Shown here in pieces: positions 1-12,700 of a DNA stretch of 30,654 nt (the stretch's first letter is position 1; each line of letters starts with the position of its first letter). The notes under the pieces are model-generated. The model searched no databases and was not told where the DNA came from. It saw nothing but the letters and a program-made list of their open reading frames with translations. Location of the stretch: the NCBI GenBank assembly GCA_015657535.1, contig JADHZB010001928.1, positions 6,311-36,964 on the forward strand, written 5' to 3'. A program made the translations under genes and the position numbers. This DNA comes from Nephromyces sp. MM_2019. Taxonomy: Eukaryota; Apicomplexa; Aconoidasida; Nephromycida.

Positions 1-1594
1 TATCTGTCTATGCATGTGTGTATATATCTATCTGTATGTGTATGGAAGTGTCTGTGGAATGTTATGCGTTTTGATGTGTGTGCGCGTGTGGAAGCATATC
101 TAAACTTTAGTTTGTTGGTATATTTTTCATAAACTTTAATGTGTCTTAAGTTTTGATGTATATACATCTATATGTGCTTCCATTCCCATTTAGAATATGC
201 ATGCCGGATAAAGCGTGTGTCATTGATTCAGTTTGTCTACACTAGGTTTACGCTTCCTACAGTTTGTGTGCACCAGGTATTTTTTGTGTGTACTTTATTC
301 ATTTTAAGCTCTATGTTAATATCTTTACTTTTTTCAGTGTACGTGCTTCATTGAATGTGTAAACCTGCTTGAGCTTATACCCGTGAGCAGCTGTATGCTG
401 CCGTAAGTGTGTGTGTAAACTTCATTGAGTGTGTTTGGGCATCTACGCTCGATTCGACTTGTACGCCTGTATGCACGCTTCATTGAGCGAGCTCTTTGGG
501 GAGACGAAAGTCTTGTTGTATAAAGGTGAAGCGTGCTTGAGTACGAGGAGATTTGTGTGTTGCAATTGTGTTAGCATCGCTGGTTGTTATAAATTCACCC
601 GAGACTTTCATAATGATGTACTAATTGCTAGTGCTTTCAACCCTGTGGGAGGCTTCTACTTTCAGGGCTTGTCTGCGATGCTCACGCTTGTACTGTTTAG
701 CACACTTGTATGCATGGGGGCGCATTTGCGTGCACACGCGTATATTTGCTTGTATGCTGTGGACGCTTCTTTATGTAGTTTCCCCCATGTGTGTGCGTGT
801 GTATGCTGAGACGACATAGTGCTTCTTCTCGAATGTTTACAAATGAAGTTTGTTTCGGTTTGCTCACCGTTGATAAGTATCACCCGTGTGTGCAAATTTC
901 ATGATTTCACAAATAGCTAGAGGCTGACTATCTTTCACGTGAGTTATTCCGCGTTGTACGTACACCGTCATAAGGGTGGTGGGGAGGGCTGCGCTGTACT
1001 CTACTGTGAAGACGAGGAGGTGAAGTTCACCAACCATACCCCTGAGGCCCACGCATGATGTGAAACTCTAATGCAAGGCATTTGATCATCGGCTATCAAG
1101 CTTATGTGAAGCCATGCGCTGCATTCAATAGGTTTAAACAAGCTAGTCTTTAAGATGAGTAATTTAAAGGCTGAACTCTCCTTTTCTTCTAATAATCTTT
1201 TATGAGCTCTCTTTCCCTTTTCCAGAAGCACCAAATGAGAGCTTTTCACTGCTTCATCTCCAATCATTCATATCCTCATCCTCTAACTTCTCTTCGTCTT
1301 TGTCGTTTTTGTTTTGAATGGAATTTTGCAAAGAAAGAAATCTCGAATTTCTTTAATATGTTTCAAAGTTTGAAGCCAAAGCTACCCTTTGATTCGCTTC
1401 ACTGTAAAGGGCTTTGGAGCAGTGATGGGTGAAGTCTGTATGCGAGTTTCCAGTGTGAGAGTAGATGAGTATGTGTGGGTGGGTTGATGTGTGTGTGTGT
1501 GAGTTGATGTTTTTGTGAGAGTTTCTAATGGTCGAGTCGATCTGTGCGTGGGTGAGTTCATTTTTATGTGTGTTATTTGATTATTTCTGTGCAG
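1..1594 (+). other. GT-rich region, probably introns and unresolved exons of a + strand gene
   Basis: TG-rich runs on the + strand match the introns of the recognised + genes further right, so this is probably the body of the gene whose last two exons lie at 1595-2174. Two stretches look partly coding but could not be joined in phase. One is about 491-714, an open frame containing ELFGETKVLLYKGE and, later, FNPVGGFYFQ. The other is about 1230-1430, which follows a good acceptor (tttcccttttccag) and is open in one frame to a TGA at about 1432. Neither resembles a family I know. Confidence 0.3.
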
Positions 1595-2174
1595 GATGTT
1601 TGCGTGCTACTTGATTCTTTGCAATTGATGGTAACCTTTTGCTGCGATGCTGATATGAAAAGTGTCCCTTTATCTACTCCTCGCTTGCGGCATCTACTTA
1701 TCAAATATTTTTCTTATTTTAATTCATTTCGTAGGCGTTTATCCCGGTAATGCCTGTTTGCTTCCCGATTGCATGTGTGTCTTGCCGGTGCGTGTGTGCT
1801 TGGCCATTGTGTGTGTGTTTCACCATTTCGTGTATGTTTCACCATTGCGTATGTGTTTCAGGCGATTGTGTGTATGTTTCAGGCGATTATGTGTGTGTTT
1901 CACCATTGCGTGTGTATTTCACCATTTCGTATGTGCTTCACCATTGCGTGTGTTTCAGGCGATTGTGTGTGTGTTTCACCATTGAGTGTTTGTGATAAAG
2001 CACACTTGTATACCTACAAGTCATCAACTACCGCTGAAACAAATTCATGTGTGCGAAACCTGCTTATACGAAGTATTCCCTAGTGCTCCAGCCGCTATTG
2101 AGAAGCAACTAACTCTGCTGCAATCGCATAAGCGCTTCCTTCCCTGGGGATGCTGTATGCGCATCACTGTCTAA
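1595..2174 (+). CDS. C-terminal two exons of an unidentified protein (5' part not resolved)
   Basis: Exon 1595-1746 follows the acceptor ttatttctgtgcag and ends CG|GTAATG in phase 2. Exon 2084-2174 follows tattccctag and starts with the T that completes an Arg codon, then runs to TAA. The phases agree and give about 80 C-terminal residues. The first exon has a Leu-rich helical character (VLLDSLQLM, then LRHLLIKYFSYF, then a basic FRRRLSR). The second holds AIEKQLTLLQSHKRFLPW and ends CCMRITV. The intron between them (1747-2083) is a GT-rich tandem repeat, as in the recognised genes. The product is not recognised; a helical-repeat protein is possible. The upstream exon could not be fixed, so the N-terminus is missing. 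Confidence 0.5.
1817..1985 (+). repeat. About 18-bp minisatellite inside an intron
   Basis: About nine to ten imperfect units of the type GTGTGTTTCACCATTGC, interspersed with a variant TTTCAGGCGATT. They fill the last intron of the gene ending at 2174. Several units contain CAG, so cryptic acceptors are repeated as well. Confidence 0.85.
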
Positions 2175-5100
2175 AGCTTACACTGCACGCACAATCTAAT
2201 GAGAACTAGCTCCTATATGAGAGTGACTCAGGTTAGCTACCACCTTTCGAAGGAGGTAGTGACGGCCAAGGTGATGAGAAAAATCAAATTTTTGGTTTTT
2301 TTACTACGGCTCTGGCTAGAGCAGCTCTCTTATACACACCTCCTGATAGCTCTAGAGGAAACCTAGTTTCTATATCATATGGGCAGGAAAGTTTATATGT
2401 TTTATCCTCTATTTTTTATTGCTAGCTAATTTGTTTAATATTTCTCGCGAGGATACTTTAAGTGTAAAATTGAATGTACTCTATAGTATCCGTATGATGT
2501 ATGCTATTGCACGCAAAGGGGGTAATAGTTAATTTTTATGAGCTGCAAGCAGAGAATGTGTCACCTGCAAGAGATTTAGACATCTCATCGTCTTTCCGCA
2601 CCTTATACAAGAGATCACTGCTAGCATCTCGCGTACCTGTAAATTTATATACCGTCGTTTTGCATATAAAAGCTATGCGCAAGCTTCTCCTTACCACACG
2701 AAAGATAAGTAGATTTTACGTCCCTCCGTCCATGGTAAGAAAATGCTTTTTGAAGGGGTTGCTGTCCTCCATATTGGTTTAAATCATCTATTTATTCAAT
2801 CTTTTGGCTTAATTTGTGAAGGTGGGAACGGCAGCCAAAAACATTCTTCTGCTCCCCTATGGCCAGAGGGAAATGTTGTCGGTCATATCCCAGTAGTTTG
2901 CTCCATCAATGCGCCGTGAATGCTACCGCAATTAATAGGTTTTACAAATATATTTTCTGTTAGCAAATAAGGAAAGCTATTCCTTCTCTTGAATTACATC
3001 TGAACTACAGGTACTTGCATCAGTGAAATACACTCTAAGAGATTAATTTCATACGCAAATTACTTGAGAAAACCGTGAATACTATAGCTTCCAAAATGGC
3101 TACACGTGTAAAGGCATGAAAATTGAATCTAGTCTTTATCATGGTGAAGCAAGTATAAATCATCTAGCAAGTTCTACTAACGCGCTAGGAAAAAATCTAC
3201 AATTTTAGCCAATAAATTTGTTTCATGTGTTTGGGAGAGAACGACATAGTTTTTCTAATTTGAAATCCTGTGGCAAAACTATACCTGAGTTGGAGCGTAT
3301 AAATATATATATGTATATGCATCTTGTAGCGACGGTATATAATAGCGACCCAAAGCTGGGAATTTTAAAAAAGACACATTGCATAATGAAGCACGTTGAT
3401 TTCTCGGCGATACGCTGCAAAAAGGTTTAAATGGCATGCAAATTTACCTACACATGAGCGCTTGAACAGTACGGATGACGATGAATAGCTGTAACATCAT
3501 CCAACTTTCCTTTATTCCACAAGAGAAAAAAGATACCAACGGTGCACGACTCGCGTTAAGTCTTTGCTTAGAGCAGTATACTTCCATCAAAAAATTGCCG
3601 AGACTGGCATCTTAAATATTTCTAGAATGAGTCTTTGGGTAAGAAACAGAAGCTCAAAGCGAGCCTTTATTAAGGTGCTTATTTGGCACGCATGTTCAGC
3701 CGCCCTGATGCTTTTATAATTTTGAAGCACATCGCAATGTCACATAATCTTGGGGATGTGATCAATAACGATCTAGGGATAAGCATTAATGGAAGGTGGT
3801 GGCAGAGGAAGGCGAGAGATCAGAAAAAAATTCCAAGAAAAAAACCAAGAAAAAGTGACGGAGACTTTTCCCTTTGTTATATGCTCATATAAAGTCGTAA
3901 GTATTGAAATTCAAACAGAAAAGTTACTTTCAGTTGTGATAAAAATATTAGGTCAAACTTCTATATATGCTTGAAGGTGTAAGTTTTCGCATTATTTCAA
4001 GCTTCTACGTATGCTTTAAGGTCCAACTCTTCAGCATCAAACACTTTAAACTGTGACGAGCCATTCTGCATACAGGTTCTAGGGCCAAAATATGTATAGC
4101 TGAGTAAGTGAGAAACATTGTTGAGTACTCTTAACGTGTTATTTTATGAATGATTCCATCCTTCGCTTTATATCACACTTATCTATCTTTTGCTCTCTCA
4201 AAAGTAATACATTGTACTTTAGAAACATATGTACGGCTTGCAATTCATGCCTGAAACCTACCTTGCGAATGATTACATATCAGGTAGTAAACATTAATAC
4301 TTAATACGCAAAAAAAGGACAAGTTTCACAACAGACAAATAAAAAGATTCGACATGGATATCTCGCCATAAAATAAAATACACTGATAAAACCAGCATAA
4401 CAAAATAGCTTACCACATGCTATGTTTGTGTGTATGTTAAATATATAGTATTGTCCACCAGCCTACTCAATAATAATGCACAGCTGCTTCAAACAATCAT
4501 CACAAGAAAATAGCATATTTTTGATTTTCTGAACTAATACTTCGAACTAATGTCCTGATGATCGTGTTTACTCGTTAAAACGATGTTCTGGTAGTGTAAC
4601 TAAATCTATAAAAAAAATGGGCTAAATACTGTGAAAGCTTCATTTACATGCAAACTGTGTCTGTTTGGATTCTCTCAACGTTGATTTTCTGCTGAAAAAC
4701 CGACATCCTTTGAACCTTTTACCAATCTTTTCCATGTGAAATAACATGTGATACTAGACTAATCAGAAAATTGCTCGAAGGATTACTGATTACTGTTGGG
4801 ATTGAGTTGCAGCTAGTAAAACTAGGCGTGTAGTCCTACAGCTAAAGCATGTGTGCAGTCCTACATCTCAATCATGTGTGTAGTCCTACATCCAAATCAT
4901 GTGTGTAGTCCTACAACTCAATTATGTGCGCAGCCCTTCCTCAGTTATTCTTTGCTAGATTCTTCTGTACAAGAGCTAAAACAGCGTATTAAGCTTATCA
5001 CCTGTCTGTTCCTACCGCTGTAACCACGATATCTAGGAGCTTAGCTCTTACCTTTACTTGGTTAATTTGTTGAATTCATGCTAGTAACCAAGGCATGTAT

Positions 5101-7284
5101 TCAATATTATCACAGCGTTTTTTCAACAGCTTTGGAAGTAGTTCACAGCGTTAATTATCCTCAATAAATTTGCGATTTACTTGCGGGATTTCCCGTGTAC
5201 TATGGATTATTCCAAAGGTGTGCATCCTTAGGAATGCTTTTAATTTTGGGCTTTTCATAGTTTGCCTGCCTACTGTACTTATTTGACCAGTCGTAAATAA
5301 TAGTCGTGCTTAGCCTACAAGTTTTTTCTTTTCTTGGAACTGTAATATCTCTTCAGTGTTGATAGATCATTTGCGTCACTCATGCTGCAGCCATGTGTGC
5401 TGCTGGACAAGCTCTCAACCCTTAGACATCGAGTAGAAGCGCGAATTCATACGAAGGGATTTTGTCACGCAAATCTGCGCATTACTGTAAATTTCCTCAG
5501 ATAAATGTAGACGATGGTATCGATATGCATCATCCGGGAAAGTGTAAGTGAAAAACTTCTGTTGCTTCCACATCTAAAGCCAAGTCACCCGCAGGTGGAA
5601 TATTTGAGCAAATGCACTAAAATTAGTAAGTGCCATGCTCATCTATGAATGTTTTCCATTTATATTTTCTTACTAATTAAACATTAGCGAAAATTCCATA
5701 GAAAAGTGTATGAGGTAAAAATAAAAATCCTATAGCTGTGTAATCTTGCATTCGAAATTGCAGCTGTGGACTCATGAATTTACCCGTTACTAGCCGCCAA
5801 CACGCTAGTAAAACCAAAGCAAGAAGTAGATGATAGCTTAGAAGAATGGTAAAGGCTTCTTAATATACAGGGGACTGCGCAAGTATTTTAATCGAAACTG
5901 AAACACCTACACCGTTCCTCAATACTCAGAAAAAAAGCCGCTAGCGATGGAACTTGCAGATTCCGGCGTATGTCGATGTTTTTGTTAAAGCAGATTCCCA
6001 AGAGCAGGTCTTTCGGAGAAATTAAGAGAAAAAAAAATTCTCGGGATGATGGCTAGTTGCATCGCGACATGCGTCTGCTAGGTCACGTGGTGATGTGTAT
6101 GGGTCTGTTCTCAAGTTCGCTTGTTTAAGCTAGGTATTCTTGAAGCTTGACGACACTAATGGATTCACACAATGCATGGTATCTCACAACAGTCGGTACA
6201 AAAACGTATTTCTATGTTCTCTATGAGGTCATAAGCCCAAGGGGCTGCACTTATTTAAGTAATAATATACCCAGGATACTACCTAGGCTCCATACTAGTC
6301 AGGCCTGTGTATAAGATTCATTGTAGCAACCCAGTTTTAAAAAACGAAACTTTACTCCTGCCCGTCACTCAAGAACGCGATGACCCTCATGGGATTTGGC
6401 GTGTGTATTGATAAATGCTTGCTCTTCTTAAATCATCTAGGTTGCAAAGCAGGCATGCCTCAAAATATATCTCCTGAGGCTTTAATCCTATAATTCGTAA
6501 TGGTATGCATGTCATGGTCGTAGTGGTAAAGTGCGCGCTACATACGCCTCGCGTATATGTGTATATCGCAATTCCTTTGAAATTTCGTTAACCTCATGCA
6601 TGAAAGAGAAGTAGGGAAAGATAGAGCTTAGGCTAGGAAAATCGCTTATCGTTCGCAGTATAACTTTTGCTGCTCAGTAGCTCATGAGCACGAAAAAAAC
6701 TATGCATCTGAAAATTTTACAGCGGTTAATGCAGCCAAATTTTACTCTGTCGCATGCTTGATATTGAGGGACTACCAAGTTTATTGGCAAATTATCTCTC
6801 TCATTCCGTGGCGTGCACATCTTCATGTATACTGCAGGCGTCACGCAGCGCACATGTATAAAGCAAGCGATGTAAAAAAGCTGTGGTACCCCTGCCGCTA
6901 CAAAGCTGCATAGTTAGAAAGAAGTCAATCAGATTTCTTGAAATAACAAGTTCCAGGAAATTTATGAGCAATGTTTAAAAATATTACGCTCATTTGCTCC
7001 TATCAACTGCTTAATTTCTTTTGCTAATTCCAAATACTTTCTGTTGAAAAGGTCACAACCGCGGCAGTAAGCTATCCTTATATATTCCCGATGTCTCTTA
7101 TTAATGCATGCTTTCTGTAGAGGGTTTTCATGTTTTTGCTAAAAATTCTCATGTGTTGGAGCTATTGTTCACCTATACTCACCCTTTCAGGGAAGGCTGT
7201 ATTGCAATAAATGCCGACTACTAATAGTAAAGATATCATCGTACATATTTGTACGGGTCATAAGATTCTAATTCGTGGCTCCAT
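2175..7284. other. Gene-poor stretch, no recognisable gene
   Basis: About 5.1 kb of AT-leaning, non-repetitive sequence almost without TG/CA microsatellites. The longest open frame (2501-2782, +, 93 codons) is basic and hydrophobic and has no visible motif. Smaller ones at 3218-3430 and 3683-3974 look like chance. A tRNA-like patch near 6520 was rejected. A minisatellite is listed separately. Confidence 0.5.
4833..4932 (+). repeat. 25-bp tandem repeat, four units
   Basis: Four consecutive units begin GTCCTACA and end ATGTGTGTA or ATGTGCGCA (starts 4833, 4858, 4883, 4908). All have exactly the same length, with substitutions between them. Confidence 0.9.
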
Positions 7285-8351
7285 ATGGAGATTTATTATT
7301 TTCTACTAATAAACCTCTATCTTAAGGGCATGTCTCTTATCATAGTATTATCAAATTGTCATGATAAACATAAACCTGCGGCACAGAGTAGATTCACGTG
7401 CTTATCCGTTTACTCTACATACAACCATATTGTTACGCTCATTGTTGTATCATCAGGAATTCCGATGCTATCATTTATCATCCCGGCGGAATCGGTGTAC
7501 TGTGCCCCTAGCGAGCTGCGGGATATAATTATAGTATGTGACGCAACAAGTCCGGTAACCCAAAGTATTGTAGGTACTTACTACTTGCCCTTTTTAACGA
7601 TAGTCAATAACCTGCCCCCTCTCTTCCAGCGATGTTGACGGTACGCGATTATCTAGTATGAGCTTTGATAGTGTAGTTTACCAGCAAGCCGATTTTCAAC
7701 AGGATATAGGAACTGACACTGCTCCGGCGGTCAGCAGGATTAATGGCATCGATACTGAAAGTGGAAGTGGAAGTCTACCCTACAAAGCTTTTAACCATAT
7801 GCGCAGTCTTTTCTATGTACATTCCGTTGGAAAGCCTAATGTCCACAGGATTGTGCTAATGGTGACAGATTCTGTACCAGTCGCACCCCCCTTTTCTCCC
7901 ACAACTTCCAACAATACGGAAAAAACCCAGATTGATAGCGTTTATGCTCCAGAAAATAGTCACAAGTCCTACTATAATAATGGTTTATCACGATTTTACA
8001 AATCCTTCGGATAGCACATTGACCACGGGACATCGGTGTGTTCCCTATGCTACTGGGTGTACCGTGACAACCCCTTCAGACCTGACGAACTGCCCAAATG
8101 CTTTCTATGTTAGCTCTCTCTCAGTTCTATTGAACCAGTCTTTCATTAATAGTGTCACCACGCGAGTCTGTAGTATTTGAGGTCCCTACCAAGAACCTAC
8201 AACAACCTCAACCACCACCACGGCAGCAATAACTGCAACACAGGGGACGACTAGCACTACAGCGCGATCAGCTGAAGGTTCCAGTACAATCGTAGGATCT
8301 GTGGTTGGAGGGGTGACGGCAGCGGCGGCAGGAGGAGCAGCAGAAGTTTAG
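7285..8351 (+). pseudogene. Broken gene for a vWA-domain, Thr-rich, membrane-anchored surface protein
   Basis: Consecutive segments in shifting frames read as one von Willebrand A domain. Frame 1 (to about 7630) has a hydrophobic leader, then DIIIVCDATSPVTQS, which is the first strand with a degenerate metal-binding motif (DATSP in place of DxSxS), and a helix ending IVNNLPP. Frame 2 (about 7621-8014) continues with TRLSSMSFDSVVYQ and later HRIVLMVTDS, the central strand. Frame 3 (about 7970-8351) has a Cys-containing segment, NAFYVSSLSVLL and FINSVTTRVC. After an in-frame TGA at 8178 it goes on into a Thr-rich stalk and a Gly/Ala/Val hydrophobic end (STIVGSVVGGV), with a stop at 8349-8351. 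Two frame changes (one at or near a C5 run at about 7616-7620, one at about 7960-8010) and the TGA indicate decay, or uncorrected assembly errors. vWA plus Thr stalk plus hydrophobic C-terminus is the usual plan of an adhesive surface protein; the exact family is not identified. Confidence 0.6.
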
Positions 8352-8483
8352 TTCGGTTGAGGGCAAGCGTGAGTAGCAACGGTCTGTGACGTGGGGTAGG
8401 GAGGACTAAGAGGACTGAAAATTCCACATCTCTACATAAAGATGCTTTATGATGATACTAGATGAGTCGTATCTTTTTTCCAT

Positions 8484-8720
8484 ATGCCCCCTGAGATTAC
8501 TGATTTGCTTAGGCTATATGAGGCAGTCGGTAAATGTCATGATGTATATTTGCAACAAGAAATTCAGTTGCTTGGGCTATACGAAGCAGTCGGTAAATGT
8601 AATAAATATTTCAAACAAGGAATTCAGCGTATAGAGTGCGGTCTATTAGGCAAAAGGAGAAAACCATCAAAGAAAAAGCGGAAGCACTCACTTTCACATA
8701 AAGATGTCGAGCATAGATAA
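8484..8720 (+). CDS. Small ORF with a duplicated LYEAVGKC segment and a basic tail
   Basis: A 78-codon open frame holds two copies of a roughly 25-residue unit (LYEAVGKC followed by QQEIQ or KQGIQ). A Lys/Arg-rich end follows (KRRKPSKKKRKH). The DNA copies are about 80% alike, so this is a recent tandem duplication. It starts 132 bp after the stop of the vWA pseudogene on the same strand. It may be the remains of that protein's cytoplasmic tail, or an independent small protein. Expression is uncertain. Confidence 0.3.
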   Translation: MPPEITDLLRLYEAVGKCHDVYLQQEIQLLGLYEAVGKCNKYFKQGIQRIECGLLGKRRKPSKKKRKHSLSHKDVEHR

Positions 8721-9571
8721 TTATAGATCAACACGCTGACATGGGTACTCTCTAGTGGAGCATTGAATTTAACATTTCCAAAACTCCCCCATTCTATAGC
8801 ATTGGTGAGTTAAAAATATAGTAGTAGCAAGCCTTGCTGTTCTGCTTGCTGCATCATTATCATTAATAAATGCTATGCCATTAATACACAGTTGGATAAT
8901 AATTGCAATATATTCGTTCTAAACGCTACTAAGACCATTAGGTTCTATCCAGATGATGATGCGGCAACATCTATAACCTCAACTACTATGGTAGCAATTG
9001 CGCTGCTGCGTGCACAGTATTGGCAGCATTATAGACAAGCAGATAGCCCCTAGTGCAGATATACTAGCCCAGCTTGAAGTGAATATGACGCGGAGATTAG
9101 ACTTTGACCACTTACATAGAGCGCCACGATATACAAAAATCATTCGATAGCAGGCTTAATTTTTTGTCTTATTCAAAAGGGCTCAAGGAGTCTAAATGAA
9201 GATGAAGTATAAAAGCTTCGACGCTTAAGTTTACCATTTAAAAATCATGTTCTTGTTCTCTCCATCCATGCATTCCATAGCAAGAGGCAGCTTCGTATAT
9301 AATCTCTACCAACAGCGCTGTAAACGGCTCAAAAAAAGTTAGAAATAGCTCTAAACTCAGCACTAGAATATTCCGGCAAATTAGTGACCTCCTTGCCGCC
9401 TCCTCTCCCACAGTATTTATTCCGTCAAACCTCACCCTTCTACTAATCCGATGCGAATGTCAACTATAACAAGCGAACTGCTGTGCTCACAGTATCAACA
9501 TTTAATTCCTCTTATATCCCTTTCGATTCCACCTAACTGGCACGCTTCATCTTACTCTCAGGCCTTCTATA
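8721..9571. other. No gene seen
   Basis: AT-rich, non-repetitive sequence. The only open frame of note is 65 codons on the minus strand (9238-9435), without motif or plausible splice context. Confidence 0.5.
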
Positions 9572-9772
9572 ATGGCTGCTGCCCATGATATCAAGGGAGC
9601 ATTGAAATATGCTACAGATAAGGTAAGCAAAAAAGGGTCTAGTAAACTACGCAAAAGTAAGAGGAGCAATGAAAAAGCAGAAAACCAGGATGCGTACGAG
9701 CACGATAGGATGCAATATATAGAAGCCGATAATGAGGAAGTCGTAGAAGGCGTTGAAAGTATTGTCGGATGA
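9572..9772 (+). CDS. Small charged hypothetical protein
   Basis: A 66-codon ORF starts ATGGCTGCTGCC (MAAAHDIKGALKYATDK). It has a basic middle (KGSSKLRKSKRSNEK) and an acidic end (EADNEEVVEGVE), and stops at TGA. The purine-rich, charged composition differs from the flanking non-coding DNA, so it may be a real short gene or an exon. No homologous family is recognised, and no neighbouring exon could be joined. Confidence 0.3.
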   Translation: MAAAHDIKGALKYATDKVSKKGSSKLRKSKRSNEKAENQDAYEHDRMQYIEADNEEVVEGVESIVG

Positions 9773-12700
9773 GCTATAGTTTTCCCTTTTCCATGTCAAG
9801 TACTTTAAAGATGGAGTCTATCGCTAGAAACCCGGTTGTTGTTCCAATATTAAGGAAGGTCACTCATAACCCAATAAACCAGTGCGTATATAACCTAAGA
9901 ATATAAGCTAGCTTTGCATTATAAAAACGCATAGAAGGTCAGATTCGATATGTAGGATGGGCCTTTCATTACAGCGAAGTTTCGGTGTGAGTTGAATGAA
10001 ATATTATAGATTGAGTCGGAATCTAAAGAGTACTTTCGCTTTAGCGGTGTTCTTTAGCACTTAACTTACTAATGCTATGAAAACGTAACGTGTTTCGTAC
10101 AAGAACACTCATTGCTTAATTACTTGACTAGCCATCCGTAATGTGCAAGAAAAATTGCATAGAAAATTCCACATATATATCTAATCTCCCACTATGAGAA
10201 GTTTTGTAAATTCATGGAGAGCAAAACCAAGGCATGAATTTAAACATACAGATGAGCAAGGGAAAGTACTCTAGCAAGTCTGAAAATATTGCAAAGTAGG
10301 TATAGAGATGGTTTCAGCTATTCAAGGCCTTGTTTGCTGGACTGGTGGATGCATGCAAAAGCATTTGTGCAGCATGAGCCACTGAGAGAATAAAAACTTA
10401 AAGGTGAACTTGAAGATGCAAGAACAGCTTCACGAAAAAAGCAAACCTACAATCAGTATTTAGTTGTATACAGACAAGATATATGGTTTCAAACAAGTAG
10501 CCGTAGTAATACAGCTGCCTCGCTCTACCATACAAAACATTCTAGCGTATAGAACAAGAGAATGAGCGGGTCATCTATTGAGATAGTTACGAAATGAGAC
10601 TCGTGAGCATATATTGAGATCGTGTCTGCTTTAATGCCGATTTCCTTTATAATGTCAAATATTACTCCTGATGGGCTCTCTTCTATCGCTTCACATTTTA
10701 ATTATAATGTCATCCTATCCTGCGAGCCGAATGTTCATTTGCGTACATCCTCATGTATAATACGCCTTTGATATAGTTGCATGCGGTTTTTCACTGTATG
10801 TGGTTGGTGAAGCAGCGTGCAGTAGGTTTTCGGTACAAATATAAAATGAATGCCTGAAGGCTGCCGTTATGGCTACAGTAAAAGCATGCATGAGAGAGTC
10901 CAGTATCCAGTAGTAAGTATTTGGCTATGCAAAGCAGTGAATTCGTGTACTAAGGCGAGCACGTTATCGCATAGCATTTATGGATTTTCTTTGGCATATC
11001 AAACGCTAAGATTGACTATGGCTTTTTACTTTTCCTTTGTTTAAACAATACCACTCAAACTCTTTTTCAGCTGTTCCCCCAGTGTATCCACACACGATAA
11101 TTTAGAGGAACAAGAGAACGTGCTTGGCGATATAGATATGAGGCTTTTTCTTCAAATAAGTGAAGCAAATTGAATATGAACTAAATGCCCCACCTGTTCT
11201 TCCATGGCGGTTTCTAGCGATGTTTTTTATGGCTACTTTCCCACGGATACTTTAAGTCTTGAGGTTCTCCATTATATCTTGATGAACATAATACAAAGAT
11301 ATTTTGAGAATCTGACGTCTGGTAACGCTAAGCCGCAAAAAGCGTGCAAGTTTGCGAGCAAAACCTAGAAGCATACAGTATTTGCACACTTATTTTGAAG
11401 TATATATATTGAGGAGAGCAGCCTCTAGTTTTCGGTAAATTTTTTCACTTGTATTTATGCAAAAAAACCGTGTAGATTTATACAAAAATTTATCCAAACT
11501 TAACTTGCGACTGGATGTTTTTAAAGGGAGCTTTGCAATTGGCATGCTCGAATACCCAGCAACGGTTAGAGTGGTACTGAATAATTGAAAAATCTGAAGA
11601 ACATGGAACAGAATGAATATATCATGGTGATACTGTGTCATTACCATGTACATACTCAAGAATGGACTGATTTTTAGGGTTCTATATTAGATGGAACTCG
11701 TATAAAGTTACGGGATATTTTTTATTCATTGTTCAACACTTTGGATTAATTGTTAATCCTAGTAATACGCGTGGGTTAACTGCTAATCCTAGTAATACAC
11801 ATAGTGGATTCCTTTCTAATCCCAGCAACACATATATTTGTGGATTCACTGCTCATCCTAGTAATACATATGGATTCCCTTCTAATCCCAGCAACACCCC
11901 TGAAAAAGCAATAAAAATATTCAACTCACTTACAGTATAAAAAAAGATCCTGATTACAAAGTGATGAACCTTGCAGATGCTAGACTATAAGCAACGAGCG
12001 AGTGTACCAACAACCCGCAATATGCAATCAAAATTAACAGCATCACCTGAGTTAAGTCACAACTAAATATTTTCAGCTACTCCAGCCAATTTTACTCTAG
12101 TCTTGAGAAAATTTACCCACTTTCAAAGGAAAAACTATCGGTGGCGTAACTTACATTATTTTCTACAAAACATGCGTGAGCAAGCACAGGGCTACACCAT
12201 TTAGTTGTCTGTACCTGCTGCTTTCACGCGGCAAAAAGAACTATGAAAAGTTTTTTTCGCTACAATTGACGCTGTCATTTGCATATTGAGGAATTTGGAA
12301 GAGGTCGCAAGTAAGAACTGCCTCTAAATCATCCCCTCTTCCACTTGATATTTCTTTTTCATCTATTTAATCAGCTTTCATTATATATCAGTGTCGCATA
12401 TTACATGTGCGTTTGTCACCAGTTTCACGGCTGTTTCATAATTATTTGAAACCAAGCTATATTACTCTTACGTCTGCTTTGCCAATTTGGTATGCCTTTT
12501 TTGGAGTAAACTAGGACTGTTTGCTGATTCATGCTTGCCTTCCGGGTGTTTAATGTCTACTTTCTGGGTGTTAAATACCAGCTTCCTTCACCTTCACGCT
12601 TGCTTCCTTCTCCCTCTTCATTCCTGCTTCCTTCCCCTTCATGCCAGTATCAGTACCTTTCCAACTGCCTTTTATACCCAGTGCATATTAAGGACTAAAT

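Noticed and set aside
1001..1267. 88-codon minus ORF with Lys/Glu-rich helical character
   Set aside because: It lies antisense in TG-rich DNA typical of a + gene and has no splice context.
6505..6600. Possible tRNA (TGGTCGTAGTGG resembles an A box)
   Set aside because: No B-box GGTTCGA-type sequence at the right distance and no acceptor or T-arm pairing could be found.
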